From NCBI GenBank assembly GCA_035764005.1, contig DASTZZ010000019.1, forward strand, positions 62,001-126,000: a stretch of DNA of 64,000 nt, in the 5' to 3' direction. Shown one piece after another: positions 9,145 through 18,250 of this stretch. The position numbers and the translations under genes were made by a program. A model generated the notes under the pieces. The model did not search any database. It was not told the DNA's origin and was given only the letters and a program-made list of their open reading frames with translations. The stretch's first letter is position 1. Every line of letters starts with the position of its first letter. Source of the stretch: Terriglobales bacterium (GTDB lineage: Bacteria > Acidobacteriota > Terriglobia > Terriglobales > Acidobacteriaceae).

Positions 9145-9286
9145 ACCAACGTGGAGCCGGCCACCCTCGGCCGGGGGTTGTTGCTTCAGCTTCGAAGATA
9201 ACCTGCTGGGAGCACTTATCAGGACGAAAAACCCAACTTGGCCTTGCTACCAAAACCCGGCCGAGGGCGGCCGGCTCCACGTTGGT
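9145..9286. repeat. inverted-repeat element with 31-bp arms
   Basis: Arms 9145-9175 and 9256-9286 are inverted copies with a single mismatch; the outer sequence is ACCAACGTGGAGCCGGCC. The 80-base centre shows no coding signal. The left arm begins directly after the ADOP stop codon. The element sits between convergent genes and may act as a bidirectional terminator or be a mobile palindromic repeat (MITE/REP-like). Confidence 0.75.
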
Positions 9287-9316
9287 CCAGTGCTGCACCT
9301 GCGCAGAGTCGCGGAA

Positions 9317-9943
9317 CTAATGCTGTGTCAGCAGCGCATAATCATGGCCGACTGTTGCAGAATCGATCCGGTCCGGCATCGCAAATGTGTTGTCGAGACC
9401 AACACCGGGATATTTCGGAGTGATGTACCTCTTCACAAACATCTCCAGCGCGAGATGCGGCACGCCGACTCCGTCGATCGAAACAGTCTGAATCGTGACG
9501 TGGCCTTGCCCATTTTGGGCCGAAGCCGTCGCGGTGACTTCGACATCATGAACTCCGCTGAAGACGGATAGCAGTGGATTGAGGTTGTGCTTGCCTTGCT
9601 TTACTTCATCGAAATCTACCGTGGCATTCGCAACGATCGTGTCTGGCTGGCTGTGAAAGACAACTTTCTGCACGCCCTGCGGCAGCTTGTATCCACCCTC
9701 GCGAAACCAGGCATTCGCTTCGTCGGCGTTGAGCTGTGTTGAGCGACGCTGCACCGGGCTGGCTTTTGCATTGCGCTCAAGATAGTCGAGCTTCTTCTGA
9801 AAGCTTTCTGCCGAGGGTGAGAAATGCTTCGCTCCGGATGAAGTCTTCTGCGACGAAGCTGGAACCGCGAAAATAACCAAAATGCCAGCAAACGTAGCGG
9901 CACCGAATAGTGATTGCGCCGATCTCGAATGGACACGAAACAA
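9317..9943 (-). CDS. secreted hypothetical protein, last gene of the rnc-lepB-asmA operon
   Basis: A 208-residue protein with an N-terminal export signal (hydrophobic stretch about 12-30, then ASSQ). The mature part is rich in short beta-like segments (TIVANATVDFDEV, DVEVTATASAQNGQGHVTIQTV) and ends in a region with Tyr-Pro and Asp-Asn motifs. It matches no family I can name, though the pattern resembles periplasmic lipid-binding proteins. It starts nine bases after the AsmA gene with TTG, preceded by GAGGTAG about five bases upstream. Its position implies a role with AsmA in outer-membrane lipid homeostasis; that is inference. Confidence 0.6.
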   Translation of the reverse strand: MFRVHSRSAQSLFGAATFAGILVIFAVPASSQKTSSGAKHFSPSAESFQKKLDYLERNAKASPVQRRSTQLNADEANAWFREGGYKLPQGVQKVVFHSQPDTIVANATVDFDEVKQGKHNLNPLLSVFSGVHDVEVTATASAQNGQGHVTIQTVSIDGVGVPHLALEMFVKRYITPKYPGVGLDNTFAMPDRIDSATVGHDYALLTQH

Positions 9944-9952
9944 AAAACTACC

Positions 9953-12487
9953 TCATCGAGACTGATCGAGCTTTGCTTGTTCCCGCGCAGCACCCGGCTT
10001 CGGGCTGCTTTCGCTCGCAAGCACTCCTGCGCCTTGGCTCTTGACGAGCCTCAGGTTCAACGCGCGGTTTAGCGCAATTTCGCCGTTAACTTCACGCACA
10101 CCTGATGGCGATAGCATTTTGGTACTTTCGAAGGTCACTCGTTGTTTTCCCAGCGCGAACTGTCCCGACCACAAGCCGAAGCTGAGCACAGAAGGAGCCT
10201 CTTGATCTGCCGCGGAGGCTGGAATACTTCCGTTGTGCCACAAAAAATTACCAGAGCCGGCAAGCGACGAAGTCAGTGCATCGGCGTTACTGCCGGACAT
10301 GGAGAGGCGGTAATTCACATCCACATACCCGGAGGCGTGATCTTCAGAAGGCGCATGTTCGAGTTGATCGGCATGGACGTGCCGCAACGATCCCTGCGCC
10401 TTAATTGCGGGGGCTTTACCGGAGAAATCAAACGCCCATTCACCCGACGATTTTCCGCCGAACACATCCGCGGTCCATCGCTTCACCAGCACCGTGCCGC
10501 TCGCGACTTCCAGTTGTGCGCTTGCGTTACCTGCATGGATCTTTGCAAGGCTCAGGTGCTGTACAGAAATTGTGCCTGAGGAAGGCATATCGAGCAGCCA
10601 TTTGGCTTCGAACTGCCTACCGGAACTGAAAAACGGCAGATTCATTCCCGAACTGGGAACCGACAGTACCTCTCTCACAGCCGCTTCACGCAACTGATCG
10701 GCCTGCAAGGTGAAATCCAAGTTGCACGCCAGATAACGTTCACATTTATGCGAGCCCGAGATCGAAGCGACAAGCTCCAGTTTTGCGTGAGGAAAGCTGG
10801 CCTGAAGCCCCTGGGCAGCGAAGCTGTCGCCGTCGAAGGTGAAGGTGCCTCCTCTTACGTGCAGCGGCTCGGAAAATCCGCGCAGCGCTACAGTTGCGGT
10901 GTGAATCTGCGCTTGCGCGCTGACGGTTGGAGCAGCGAAATGCCGCCACTCTCCCGAGTAGCGCGCGTCAATTTCTCCAGAACCTCTGAGATCCGCCGAC
11001 GGTGGATGCAAACCGACACACCGCGCAATCTGAGTCAAGCGCTGCCAATTCACGTTTCCGTGCAACTCGATGCTGTACTCACTGGGATCGATGGCGGCTG
11101 ATAGAGTTGCGTCACCACCCAAATCGAGTGCGACCGGTTCCAGCACCGCGCGCGAGTATGGAATTGTCACCTCGGCGTGGCGCACTGTCAGGTTTGTGTT
11201 CTGCGCAGGCTCGAAATTGACTACAACTTTTCGTGGGAACAGGAGAGCGTGCTCAAGAACATGAGAACGCACTACAGCATTGGTCGCCGTGAATGTGCCG
11301 TTCCATATTGTGGGAGAACCTGCAGAGCCTTCGATCGTCCAGCTCCCGTCGAGAGTGCCGTCGGCATTCAAATCGCTTGGCAGCGTGCTCTTGGCGTGCA
11401 GCGCCATTCGCACCAGAGACGCGAGAGGAACTTCGCTGGCCACGAGCCGCGCAGAATATTCCGAAGCCGTGCCGAGCGGATGAAGCTCGCCTTGGGCATT
11501 GAGCACTCCGGAGCCTAGCGGAGCCTTGCAATCGAAATCGAGTTGATCTTTTGCGCTAGTCTCCACAATGTTCGCCCGGAAGCGCTGCTCACAGTTGATA
11601 TGCAGATTGAAAGGAGTCGAGCGCGCGATGTCATAGCGGCGAAATTCCTCAATATCGGCATTGAGACGAGTCGCGAAGTCAGCCGGCGTGCCCTTGAGCT
11701 CGGCATTCAGATCGACCGCACCGCGCCAGCCCGGATCGTGTCCATGAACAATCTGCGCGATTGCGTTCACTTCGGGCTGCTCCCATGTGAACTGAAAATG
11801 GAATGGCGTCTTGGCAAATTCTGAGGCTCGATCAAACGAGCCGGAAATCTTGATTGTGCCCGTGTCGGTGACGCTCTCATCCGTTCGCAGCGGGATAGCT
11901 TTCAGCCGTACGTTCCACCGGTTTTCAGCAGCAAGCCACAAGGCAAACTGCGCGTCAGAAAGCGCAAACGGTTTTTTCTCCGGACCGAATTTAAAGTTGA
12001 TTCGGCTTTCGGTGATTTCAATGTAGGGGAATCGCGGTCTCCACTCGGGCTTTTTCCTGGCTGTGGGAGCTGTCGGCACTTGAGCGGCTCGGTTTACCAG
12101 ACGCTCCATGTTCCAGTGGCCACTCGCATCGCGGACCAGATTCAGGCTTGCCTGCGTGAGCGACACGCTGGCGATCTCCAGTCTTCCGCGCCAGAGCGAG
12201 GAGATGCGCAGTGTCGCTACGCCATTCTCGTCCCCAGTCTGCAAAATAGGCTCGGCGCTGAATTCGTCGTCGCTGATTCTCAGCTGGCGAAACGTAAATC
12301 CAGGAAGCGGGAGCAGACGAAGCCGAACATCCTGCACGCTGACCTGCCGCCCGAGTGATCGCGAGAGCGATTCGGACAGCTTCGCGCGAAAGCGATTGAG
12401 ATTGATGCTTGGAGGGACAAGAAATCCCAGCGCAATCACAATCGCAATCGCGAGATAAATGCGGGTTCGCTTGCTCCGCAGCGACAT
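9953..12487 (-). CDS. AsmA family protein
   Basis: An 844-residue envelope protein. A single transmembrane anchor at residues 10-26 (YLAIAIVIALGFLVPPS) is followed by the AsmA N-terminal region, with NLNRFRAKLSESLSRSLGR and VSVQDVRLRLLPLPG. A long beta-rich body follows, ending in an AsmA C-terminal-type segment (YRLSMSGSNADALTSSLAGSG). AsmA and its relatives TamB and YhdP are long beta-groove proteins thought to carry phospholipids between the membranes. The ATG directly abuts the stop codon of lepB (TAA-ATG, no gap), so translation is probably coupled. Confidence 0.85.
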   Translation of the reverse strand: MSLRSKRTRIYLAIAIVIALGFLVPPSINLNRFRAKLSESLSRSLGRQVSVQDVRLRLLPLPGFTFRQLRISDDEFSAEPILQTGDENGVATLRISSLWRGRLEIASVSLTQASLNLVRDASGHWNMERLVNRAAQVPTAPTARKKPEWRPRFPYIEITESRINFKFGPEKKPFALSDAQFALWLAAENRWNVRLKAIPLRTDESVTDTGTIKISGSFDRASEFAKTPFHFQFTWEQPEVNAIAQIVHGHDPGWRGAVDLNAELKGTPADFATRLNADIEEFRRYDIARSTPFNLHINCEQRFRANIVETSAKDQLDFDCKAPLGSGVLNAQGELHPLGTASEYSARLVASEVPLASLVRMALHAKSTLPSDLNADGTLDGSWTIEGSAGSPTIWNGTFTATNAVVRSHVLEHALLFPRKVVVNFEPAQNTNLTVRHAEVTIPYSRAVLEPVALDLGGDATLSAAIDPSEYSIELHGNVNWQRLTQIARCVGLHPPSADLRGSGEIDARYSGEWRHFAAPTVSAQAQIHTATVALRGFSEPLHVRGGTFTFDGDSFAAQGLQASFPHAKLELVASISGSHKCERYLACNLDFTLQADQLREAAVREVLSVPSSGMNLPFFSSGRQFEAKWLLDMPSSGTISVQHLSLAKIHAGNASAQLEVASGTVLVKRWTADVFGGKSSGEWAFDFSGKAPAIKAQGSLRHVHADQLEHAPSEDHASGYVDVNYRLSMSGSNADALTSSLAGSGNFLWHNGSIPASAADQEAPSVLSFGLWSGQFALGKQRVTFESTKMLSPSGVREVNGEIALNRALNLRLVKSQGAGVLASESSPKPGAAREQAKLDQSR

Positions 12488-13285
12488 TTAGTGCACCAGG
12501 TGGAACATGCGCTTCCAGCGGGTCTGATCGAAGAAGTGGAGAGCCACGTGTCCCAGGAACGCGATCCGATCTCCCATATCGGTCTTTTGCCATTGATCGG
12601 CTGGAGTTTCAAACGACCAATATACGAACAGGGGGCGTCCGATGATGTTCTCGCGCGGGACAAAGCCCCAGTAGCGACTGTCGTAGCTGACGTCGCGGTT
12701 GTCGCCCATACCGAAATAGCTGTCGGGAGGCACGACGATGTCATCTCCGTCGCGCATCACACCGGCCATCACCGGCCATCCGGAAGCGACACGAATGCCC
12801 GATTCGGAAGCCGGAACCGCCGGGAAATTATCGCGATATGGATCGTAATTGCCTTGAGTATGAATTACGTATGGCTCTTTCAGTGCCACTCCATTGCGAT
12901 ACACCACACCATCGCGAAGATGGATCTTGTCTCCTGGAATCCCAATCACGCGCTTCACCACATAGAGGCCGGGAGTCTCGGGCGAGAGAAAGACGATAAT
13001 GTCCCCGTGCTGAATCGGCCGATAGTGCTCGAAAGCTGCCCAATGCGTGGGTGGGGCGATGGTGATGCGATCGACGAAAACGTGGTCGCCGATCAGCAGA
13101 GTGTTCTCCATTGAGCTGGAGGGAATCTCGAAAGCCTGGATGTTGAATGTAATGATGAAGAGCCCAGTGACGAGCACCACCGCCATGGAAGAGAGGAACT
13201 CCATCGGAGTTTCTTTTTTCTTTTCCTGACGGGCAGACTCAACTGCCGTCTTCTTTTCTTTCGATACAAGTACGTCAGTTTTCAC
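12488..13285 (-). CDS. lepB: signal peptidase I (second copy)
   Basis: A 265-residue type I signal peptidase, membrane-anchored by a helix at about residues 33-52. It has catalytic Ser58 in PSSSMENTLL, general base Lys111 in VVKRVIGIPGD, and the closing box GDNRDVSYDSRYWGF. The enzyme cuts signal peptides on the outer face of the inner membrane. The GTG start gives a lysine-rich N-tail; an internal ATG at codon 28 just before the helix is an alternative. It lies 27 bases after another full lepB. The two diverge at the N-terminus and loops, so they may differ in substrate preference. Confidence 0.92.
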   Translation of the reverse strand: MKTDVLVSKEKKTAVESARQEKKKETPMEFLSSMAVVLVTGLFIITFNIQAFEIPSSSMENTLLIGDHVFVDRITIAPPTHWAAFEHYRPIQHGDIIVFLSPETPGLYVVKRVIGIPGDKIHLRDGVVYRNGVALKEPYVIHTQGNYDPYRDNFPAVPASESGIRVASGWPVMAGVMRDGDDIVVPPDSYFGMGDNRDVSYDSRYWGFVPRENIIGRPLFVYWSFETPADQWQKTDMGDRIAFLGHVALHFFDQTRWKRMFHLVH

Positions 13286-13312
13286 GGTTGGATATTCCAG
13301 ACCAGGCAGAAA

Positions 13313-14218
13313 TCAGCGGACCAGGTGAAATGTCCGGTCCCAACGAGCGTCCTCTGGCAGGTGGACGAGCGTGTACAGCAGACGTTCTAGTCTACCATCC
13401 GAGGCAGCGGTCTCCTCGCGCTGGACCGACCAGTAGATAAGGAACGGCCGCCCAGTGATATTCTCGCGCGGCACGAATCCCCAATAACGGCTGTCGAGGC
13501 TGTCGTCGCGATTGTCGCCGAGCACGAAGAAATTGCCCGGCGGTACAACGATCTCGCCATTGTGCAGCACGTTGTGCATCTCTACCCACCAGCTCGAATT
13601 CACCTCGGGACTGATGTAATTGCCAGAGGGAAAATTGTCGCGATACGAATCAAACTGCAGGCCTCTGTGGATGGCGAAAGCCGAATCGTCCAAAGCTTTG
13701 TCATTGACGAAGACCTTTCCACGAAAGAGATGCACGCGATCTCCGGGAACTCCGACGACGCGCTTCACAAAATGCTGCTGCGGATGCACTGGATAGCGGA
13801 AAACGATGATGTCGCCGCGATGAATGGGCGAGTACGGCATCAGCCAATTCCACATCCCGCTCTCGCTGTAATGAACCTTATCGACGAGCAGGTAATCCCC
13901 GACAAGCAGCGTATTTTCCATCGAGTCCGAGGGAATCTGGAAAGCCTGGGCGAGGAATGTGATCACAAAAACCGCCAGAACGACCGTCGAGCAGAGCCAC
14001 TGGATGCCGCCCATCCACTCGCCCACTTCTTTTCTGCCTCGTGCTTTGGGCGCACCTGCAGCGGCAGCGGCGGGAGTCGGCGAGCAATTCGCCTCAGTTG
14101 TAACGAATTCTGAGCCGTTCGATGCCGCCGCCGGAGCATAGTTCACCTCATGCTCGGCTGGCTCGCTAACGGCGGCATCAGTCACCGGCTCGACCGGAAA
14201 ATCGGTGTGCTCATTCAT
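13313..14218 (-). CDS. lepB: signal peptidase I (first copy)
   Basis: A 301-residue type I signal peptidase. A long acidic, Ala-rich cytoplasmic tail (residues 1-65) precedes a membrane helix at about 73-92. Ser99 in PSDSMENTLLVGD and Lys152 in FVKRVVGVPGD form the catalytic dyad, with GDNRDDSLDSRYWGF as the last conserved box. The start is set at 14218 because its ATG overlaps the rnc stop codon in an ATGA junction. The longer open frame upstream only runs through rnc. Its place next to rnc resembles the lepB-rnc pairing of many bacteria. Confidence 0.93.
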   Translation of the reverse strand: MNEHTDFPVEPVTDAAVSEPAEHEVNYAPAAASNGSEFVTTEANCSPTPAAAAAGAPKARGRKEVGEWMGGIQWLCSTVVLAVFVITFLAQAFQIPSDSMENTLLVGDYLLVDKVHYSESGMWNWLMPYSPIHRGDIIVFRYPVHPQQHFVKRVVGVPGDRVHLFRGKVFVNDKALDDSAFAIHRGLQFDSYRDNFPSGNYISPEVNSSWWVEMHNVLHNGEIVVPPGNFFVLGDNRDDSLDSRYWGFVPRENITGRPFLIYWSVQREETAASDGRLERLLYTLVHLPEDARWDRTFHLVR

Positions 14219-15012
14219 GCAGATTCTGCCGGAACTGGTTGCTGCGAGCGCAAATAGTCCAACGCCACCCGAGCGGCCTGCTGCTCGGCCTTCTTCTTGG
14301 TTGAGTCCTCTCCCGACGCCACGTAGATCGCCTCTTCGGCTCCCTGCTCCTGGATACGCACCTGCATCGTGAACAGTTTCCGATGCTCTGGGCCGCTCTC
14401 GTTCAGCACCGAATAGACCGGCTGCGCCAATCCCTTGGCCTGGACCCACTCCTGCAATGCCGACTTAAAGTCGGTGAAGTGGTCGTCCACATTAGGACTA
14501 GACTCCAAGCGCTTCAATTCCGGCTCTAAAATCGTGTTGATAATCACCTTTTTTGCCGGTTCCATGCCGCCATCGAGGTAGACGGCGGCAATCAGAGCCT
14601 CTAAGGCGTCGGCCAGCAGGGCTGGTTTGGATCGTCCACCGCTGTGCTCCTCGCCTCGTCCCAGCAGCAGGTAGCGCCCGAGATGCAAAGCGCGCGCGAC
14701 CTTCACCAAATGTCTGGCGCTCACGAGATGAGCCCGCATCTTCGATAGACGGCCCTCGCGGAAGTCTGGAAAGCGCTGAAATAGCAGCTCGCTGGTGACT
14801 AATCCCAGAACTGCATCGCCCAAAAACTCAAACTGTTCGTTGTCGGCGGATGGTGGACGCTCCGTTTCCGGCGGATCACCGCCTTCAACCACGGCTTTCA
14901 TCTCCATTTCATGCGCGAGCGAGCTGTGAGTGAGCGCCTGCCGGAGCAGATCCGGATTGCCGAACTTGTAGTCGAGCGCCGATTCGAGATGGGAGAAGTC
15001 TTCGGGTTTCAT
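14215..15012 (-). CDS. rnc: ribonuclease III
   Basis: A 265-residue RNase III, which cleaves double-stranded RNA in rRNA and mRNA processing. The nuclease domain carries the signature NEQFEFLGDAVLG with metal ligands Glu62 and Asp66, and the second pair Asp135/Glu138 in LADALEALIAAVYLDGG. A double-stranded RNA-binding domain fills about 185-258 (DFKSALQEWVQAKG ... KKKAEQQAARVAL). A Pro/Glu-rich insert at about 40-57 is longer than usual. The ATG at 15012 is chosen although the best Shine-Dalgarno-like AGAGG better suits a CTG nine bases earlier. Confidence 0.95.
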   Translation of the reverse strand: MKPEDFSHLESALDYKFGNPDLLRQALTHSSLAHEMEMKAVVEGGDPPETERPPSADNEQFEFLGDAVLGLVTSELLFQRFPDFREGRLSKMRAHLVSARHLVKVARALHLGRYLLLGRGEEHSGGRSKPALLADALEALIAAVYLDGGMEPAKKVIINTILEPELKRLESSPNVDDHFTDFKSALQEWVQAKGLAQPVYSVLNESGPEHRKLFTMQVRIQEQGAEEAIYVASGEDSTKKKAEQQAARVALDYLRSQQPVPAESA

Positions 15013-15037
15013 CGGCGCAGACAGGCAAAAGCCTCTT

Positions 15038-16009
15038 CTATTTAGGAGATGAAGTTCCCTGAGGCTGGGTTGGGGCAGGTTCGGTGGTTCCACTACCCTG
15101 CAATTTCGACAATCGATCGACTTCCTGCTTCGCCAGCATCGCCACCGGAGAGTTTGCCGGAGAGCTCCCGACGGCCTTATTCGCGGAAGTCAACGCGTCG
15201 GCATATTGCTTCAGGTGGTCCTGCGCGAGTGCCAAGCGAAGGTAGGTGAGAGGCTCCACCTGCCCTGGAGTGCTTAAGCTGATCGACTGCTGAAACTCCT
15301 GCACCGCTGCGGCATCATTTTTACGGTTTAAATCAACCATTCCGAGCGCCGAATGCGCCATCGAAAGCAACACCTTTTCCGCTGACTCGATTTGTTGAGC
15401 GGTGGCATTCGCCGGCACCATCAGATCGGTTTTGGACGTCTCCAGCGCTCTCTGTGCATACTTCACCGCTTCGTCGTAGCGCTCTTCGCGATCTAAGTCG
15501 CCCTCACGAGTACGTTCGGCAAGCACGGTGGCGGCCATTACGAGCGCGACGGGATCGTTGGGTTCGTATGTGAGGACCCTGCGCGCCATCTCCAGCGTCT
15601 TGTCCGAGTCGTTTGCCTGCTGATAGCGGCGCATTATGTTCGAGTAAAGCAGCCCGCGCAGATCGCTCTGGTTGTATTTCGTGGCGAAATCGTCAGCAGC
15701 TTTCTCCGCGGCCGCTGTATCGGGATTACTCGCCGCGGCGTTATATGCCGCAAACTCGTCGGCGGTCTTGGCCGAAGGGGGCGCCTTGTGTGGCGGAAGG
15801 GCTGGAGCTTGAGGCGTAGCGGGTGCGGCAGGAGCCTGGGGCGGATTCTGCACCGGCACGGAAGTTACCTCGGGCGCCGAAGTTGACGGCGTCTGCGTCG
15901 TTTGCGGCGTAGTTCCGGTCTGGCACACAGCACTGCCGCTAAGCGCAATCGCGCATAGCAGGGAAACCAAGCCGCGTTTACGGATCAAAGAAAAGGATGA
16001 TTTCGTCAT
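15038..16009 (-). CDS. secreted TPR-repeat protein
   Basis: A 323-residue exported protein. The signal peptide is at about 1-30 (LVSLLCAIALSGSAVCQ). A Pro/Ala/Thr-rich linker runs from about 31 to 80. Helical tetratricopeptide-like repeats follow at about 85-300, including NDPVALVMAATVLAE and PLTYLRLALAQDHLKQYADAL. The C-tail is again Pro/Thr/Ser-rich. TPR proteins are scaffolds, and nothing here points to catalysis. It sits 13 bases after another secreted TPR gene and just upstream of rnc, so it is part of the same operon. Confidence 0.75.
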   Translation of the reverse strand: MTKSSFSLIRKRGLVSLLCAIALSGSAVCQTGTTPQTTQTPSTSAPEVTSVPVQNPPQAPAAPATPQAPALPPHKAPPSAKTADEFAAYNAAASNPDTAAAEKAADDFATKYNQSDLRGLLYSNIMRRYQQANDSDKTLEMARRVLTYEPNDPVALVMAATVLAERTREGDLDREERYDEAVKYAQRALETSKTDLMVPANATAQQIESAEKVLLSMAHSALGMVDLNRKNDAAAVQEFQQSISLSTPGQVEPLTYLRLALAQDHLKQYADALTSANKAVGSSPANSPVAMLAKQEVDRLSKLQGSGTTEPAPTQPQGTSSPK

Positions 16010-16022
16010 CAGCTAAAGAATA

Positions 16023-17675
16023 TTACTTGTTCTTTGGAGGCTCGTACGGCTTTTGCAGTCCGCGTTCGGCAGCAGCCAGGGTGTCGGGTGCCTTGTCTCC
16101 GGTATTTAGGGCTGCGTTGTAGTGCCTCAGCGCATCCTCACGATCTTCCCGGATGTCAAAAATGCGTGCCAGGTAAATATGCGACCACGCCAGCATGCGC
16201 GGATCGCTGGCAAGCTGCAACGTCTTCTGGAAGTTGTCGATCGCATCCTGCATGCGCCCCTGCATCGACGAAGCGCGCGCCAGGATGAACGCCGCGCGGC
16301 CTTGATCGCCTGAGCCGCTGCTGAGCGTGTTCTCGGCGATCTCCTGCGCCGACTTCGCGTCGCCGGCGGCGAGACTTTCCTCCGCTGCATCAAGTGTGTC
16401 GCCTTGCGGACGAATCGTGGCACGAATCAAATCAGGAGCGCCTTGCTGGGCGAACTTGACCTCGCGCGCACGCTTCTCTTCCCTGCCTACGGTCAAGCTC
16501 AGATTGGTGAGCATGGGTCCAAAAGCCTGCTCGAATCCGACTTCGCCTTTCTCGAAATCTCCGAACTGCTCGTAGAAGTAATGAGTGAGGACGAATCCCT
16601 CCTGCATGGCTTCCTCGACTTCATGCGTCCGGACCGCATCAATTCTTTTCTCGCGTTCCTTCTTGTCCTCATTTGGTACGCGAATCATCGGTTCGGTGCG
16701 AATCTCGACTGCACGAATTACGGATTCGGTGACAAGCAGAGCGATGTCCGTCTTAAATTTCTCGTCGAGCGGAGCATTCTGTACTGTCTGCAAGATCGGC
16801 TTTAACGGCTGCATCCGATTGAACCGTTTCAGCACCAGCGGATCGAGCACATAATGAAGATATGTGTGCCGCACTGGCTGCAGCTTCAGAGCGCCCTGGT
16901 CGGGCGCCATCAGCATCATGTAGTTCACACCATAATTACGCGAGTTGATCTCTCCGGGCGCGACCAGCGGCTCTATGAATAAAGAGAAGGCACGCGCACC
17001 CGGCAAACTGATCGGCAGCCGCAGATAACTGTCAGTGCTCAGAATCATCTGCGCCACTTCATCATGGAATCGATCGACATACGCCTGATACTGCGGCTGA
17101 TATTTCTTCCACAGTTGGTGCAGGTGGGCAGCATCGTAGAACTTCTGCAGCACCGGCAGGTATCCGAGGACGTTTTGCGAATCCGGCGGCAGGTCCGACT
17201 CGCGAATCGTGGTTTTGAATTGCGGAGGCTCGCTGGTGTAGAAGGCCAGCGAAACGTACTGCGAAATGTTGTGCGAAGGCTCGGGCGCCGGATGATCGTG
17301 AACAAAGGCGCAAAGCTGCTTGCGCTGGAACTGCGCGTCCTCGGAAGCGGCAACGGCGCGAATGACATCCGCGCGAATCTGATCGCGGACCGGATCGGAA
17401 CTCGCAAGCTCCTGGTCATATCCACAAGAGTTCAACCCGGCAAAGAACGAGAAGAAGGTCTCGCTCACGTCCAGAGTGATTTTGGTCGCAGCGGGCTCAG
17501 CGACGCGGTTCGGCACGGGAGCCGTTGACGTCTGCTGCGCGAATAGAACCGATGATGAAGAAATCAGCAGGAGCGCCAGAACGAAGAACGATCGGCGGAG
17601 ATAATGCAGACCCAGAAACAGCCTCCTAAACGGTTGGACGGGAATGCTCGATTTTACCGCAGCTCGGGGCTTCAT
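16023..17675 (-). CDS. secreted protein of unknown function with C-terminal TPR repeats
   Basis: A 550-residue protein and first gene of the minus-strand operon. A basic N-region and hydrophobic stretch at about 28-46 (SFFVLALLLISSSSVLFAQQ) form a signal. The middle region (about 60-380) has no motif I recognise; RHTYLHYVLDP and THEVEEAMQEGFVLTHYFYEQ contain His/Glu patterns that only loosely recall metallopeptidases. Residues 400-540 form TPR-like helices (RAAFILARASSMQGRMQDAIDNF, LAWSHIYLARIFDIREDREDAL). The ATG lies seven to eight bases after a strong GGAGGGGG element. The operon promoter should lie upstream of 17675. Confidence 0.7.
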   Translation of the reverse strand: MKPRAAVKSSIPVQPFRRLFLGLHYLRRSFFVLALLLISSSSVLFAQQTSTAPVPNRVAEPAATKITLDVSETFFSFFAGLNSCGYDQELASSDPVRDQIRADVIRAVAASEDAQFQRKQLCAFVHDHPAPEPSHNISQYVSLAFYTSEPPQFKTTIRESDLPPDSQNVLGYLPVLQKFYDAAHLHQLWKKYQPQYQAYVDRFHDEVAQMILSTDSYLRLPISLPGARAFSLFIEPLVAPGEINSRNYGVNYMMLMAPDQGALKLQPVRHTYLHYVLDPLVLKRFNRMQPLKPILQTVQNAPLDEKFKTDIALLVTESVIRAVEIRTEPMIRVPNEDKKEREKRIDAVRTHEVEEAMQEGFVLTHYFYEQFGDFEKGEVGFEQAFGPMLTNLSLTVGREEKRAREVKFAQQGAPDLIRATIRPQGDTLDAAEESLAAGDAKSAQEIAENTLSSGSGDQGRAAFILARASSMQGRMQDAIDNFQKTLQLASDPRMLAWSHIYLARIFDIREDREDALRHYNAALNTGDKAPDTLAAAERGLQKPYEPPKNK

Positions 17676-17793
17676 TTGGGTACCCCCTCCCCCCTCCCCT
17701 TTTTCGCAAAATACGTCAATTGCAAGGGTTAGCTCTCATTCCGGCCATTTTCGCCAATTTTCAATACAACATCTTGGGATTCCGAAACTCGAA

Positions 17794-17811
17794 ATACCAA
17801 GATCTTGGTAT
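17794..17811. promoter_or_regulatory. perfect 18-bp palindrome, candidate operator
   Basis: ATACCAAGATCTTGGTAT is a perfect dyad with no spacer. An ATCTTGGGA half-site lies about 25 bases earlier (17771-17779). Its place about 120 bases upstream of the minus-strand operon start and its perfect symmetry suggest binding of a dimeric regulator, which cannot be named. Confidence 0.5.
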
Positions 17812-17966
17812 CAGGTCAGTGAAAATGCTGGAAATTTGCACTTTTCGCAAGCTCATACCGTGCATTACTCCTGCACACCTCACCCCCTTGGCTTCGGCGC
17901 CAGTAGAACGCGCCGAGAGTGCTTCAACCAGCAAACATTTTTCTCTCTTTGTTCGCCTGAGCATAA

Positions 17967-17980
17967 TTCCATAATGGAAC
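17967..17980. promoter_or_regulatory. palindrome TTCCATAATGGAA, copy 1
   Basis: Six-base arms TTCCAT/ATGGAA around a single A. The same core recurs at 56751-56765. The shape resembles operators of IclR-type regulators, but no such gene is in the window. Confidence 0.45.
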
Positions 17981-18200
17981 GACTTGGGGCGATGAGTCAA
18001 GCAGAAAAGCTGTGAAATTTACGGCTGGGACTTATCAGGTGAACAAGCGGGAAGGGCGAACGGCGGTATTTTTTCCGTCGCTCGTACTGTTCAATCGCCG
18101 CGGTGCATCGGGACATTTATGGGCGCAATGTCGCTGGAAGTGCGCACATCTTCTCATCCGTAGAAGCCGGAACACTAGAGTATTCCACTTCCACTTGCTA

Positions 18201-18239
18201 ACCGAGAGGAGTAGCCTACGTCTAATCTCGGTAACCGAG
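18201..18239 (+). promoter_or_regulatory. paired ACCGAG/CTCGGT dyads over the padR ribosome binding site
   Basis: ACCGAGA at 18201-18207 pairs with TCTCGGT at 18226-18232. The latter also forms the dyad CTCGGT-A-ACCGAG at 18227-18239, directly in front of the GAGGAG ribosome binding site of padR. It could be an operator for PadR itself or an RNA hairpin hiding the start site. Confidence 0.4.
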
Positions 18240-18250
18240 GAGAAGCATTC

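Larger units (their letters stand above)
17676..18250. other. 575-bp intergenic regulatory region between divergent operons
   Basis: No convincing gene is seen; a short plus-strand frame here lacks coding character. The stretch separates the minus-strand TPR-rnc-lepB operon from the plus-strand PadR-ADOP pair, so both promoters should lie here. It holds three palindromic sites, listed separately. Confidence 0.6.

Noticed and set aside
12762-12781. Perfect tandem 10-mer ACCGGCCATC twice within lepB
   Set aside because: Within a conserved coding region and in frame with normal residues, so probably chance.
14219-14449. N-terminal extension of the first lepB
   Set aside because: The extension runs through the end of rnc in another frame; the ATGA junction at 14215-14218 gives a better start.
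17644-18015. Plus-strand frame of 123 residues in the large intergenic gap
   Set aside because: No ribosome binding site and no recognisable protein features; it begins inside the neighbouring gene.
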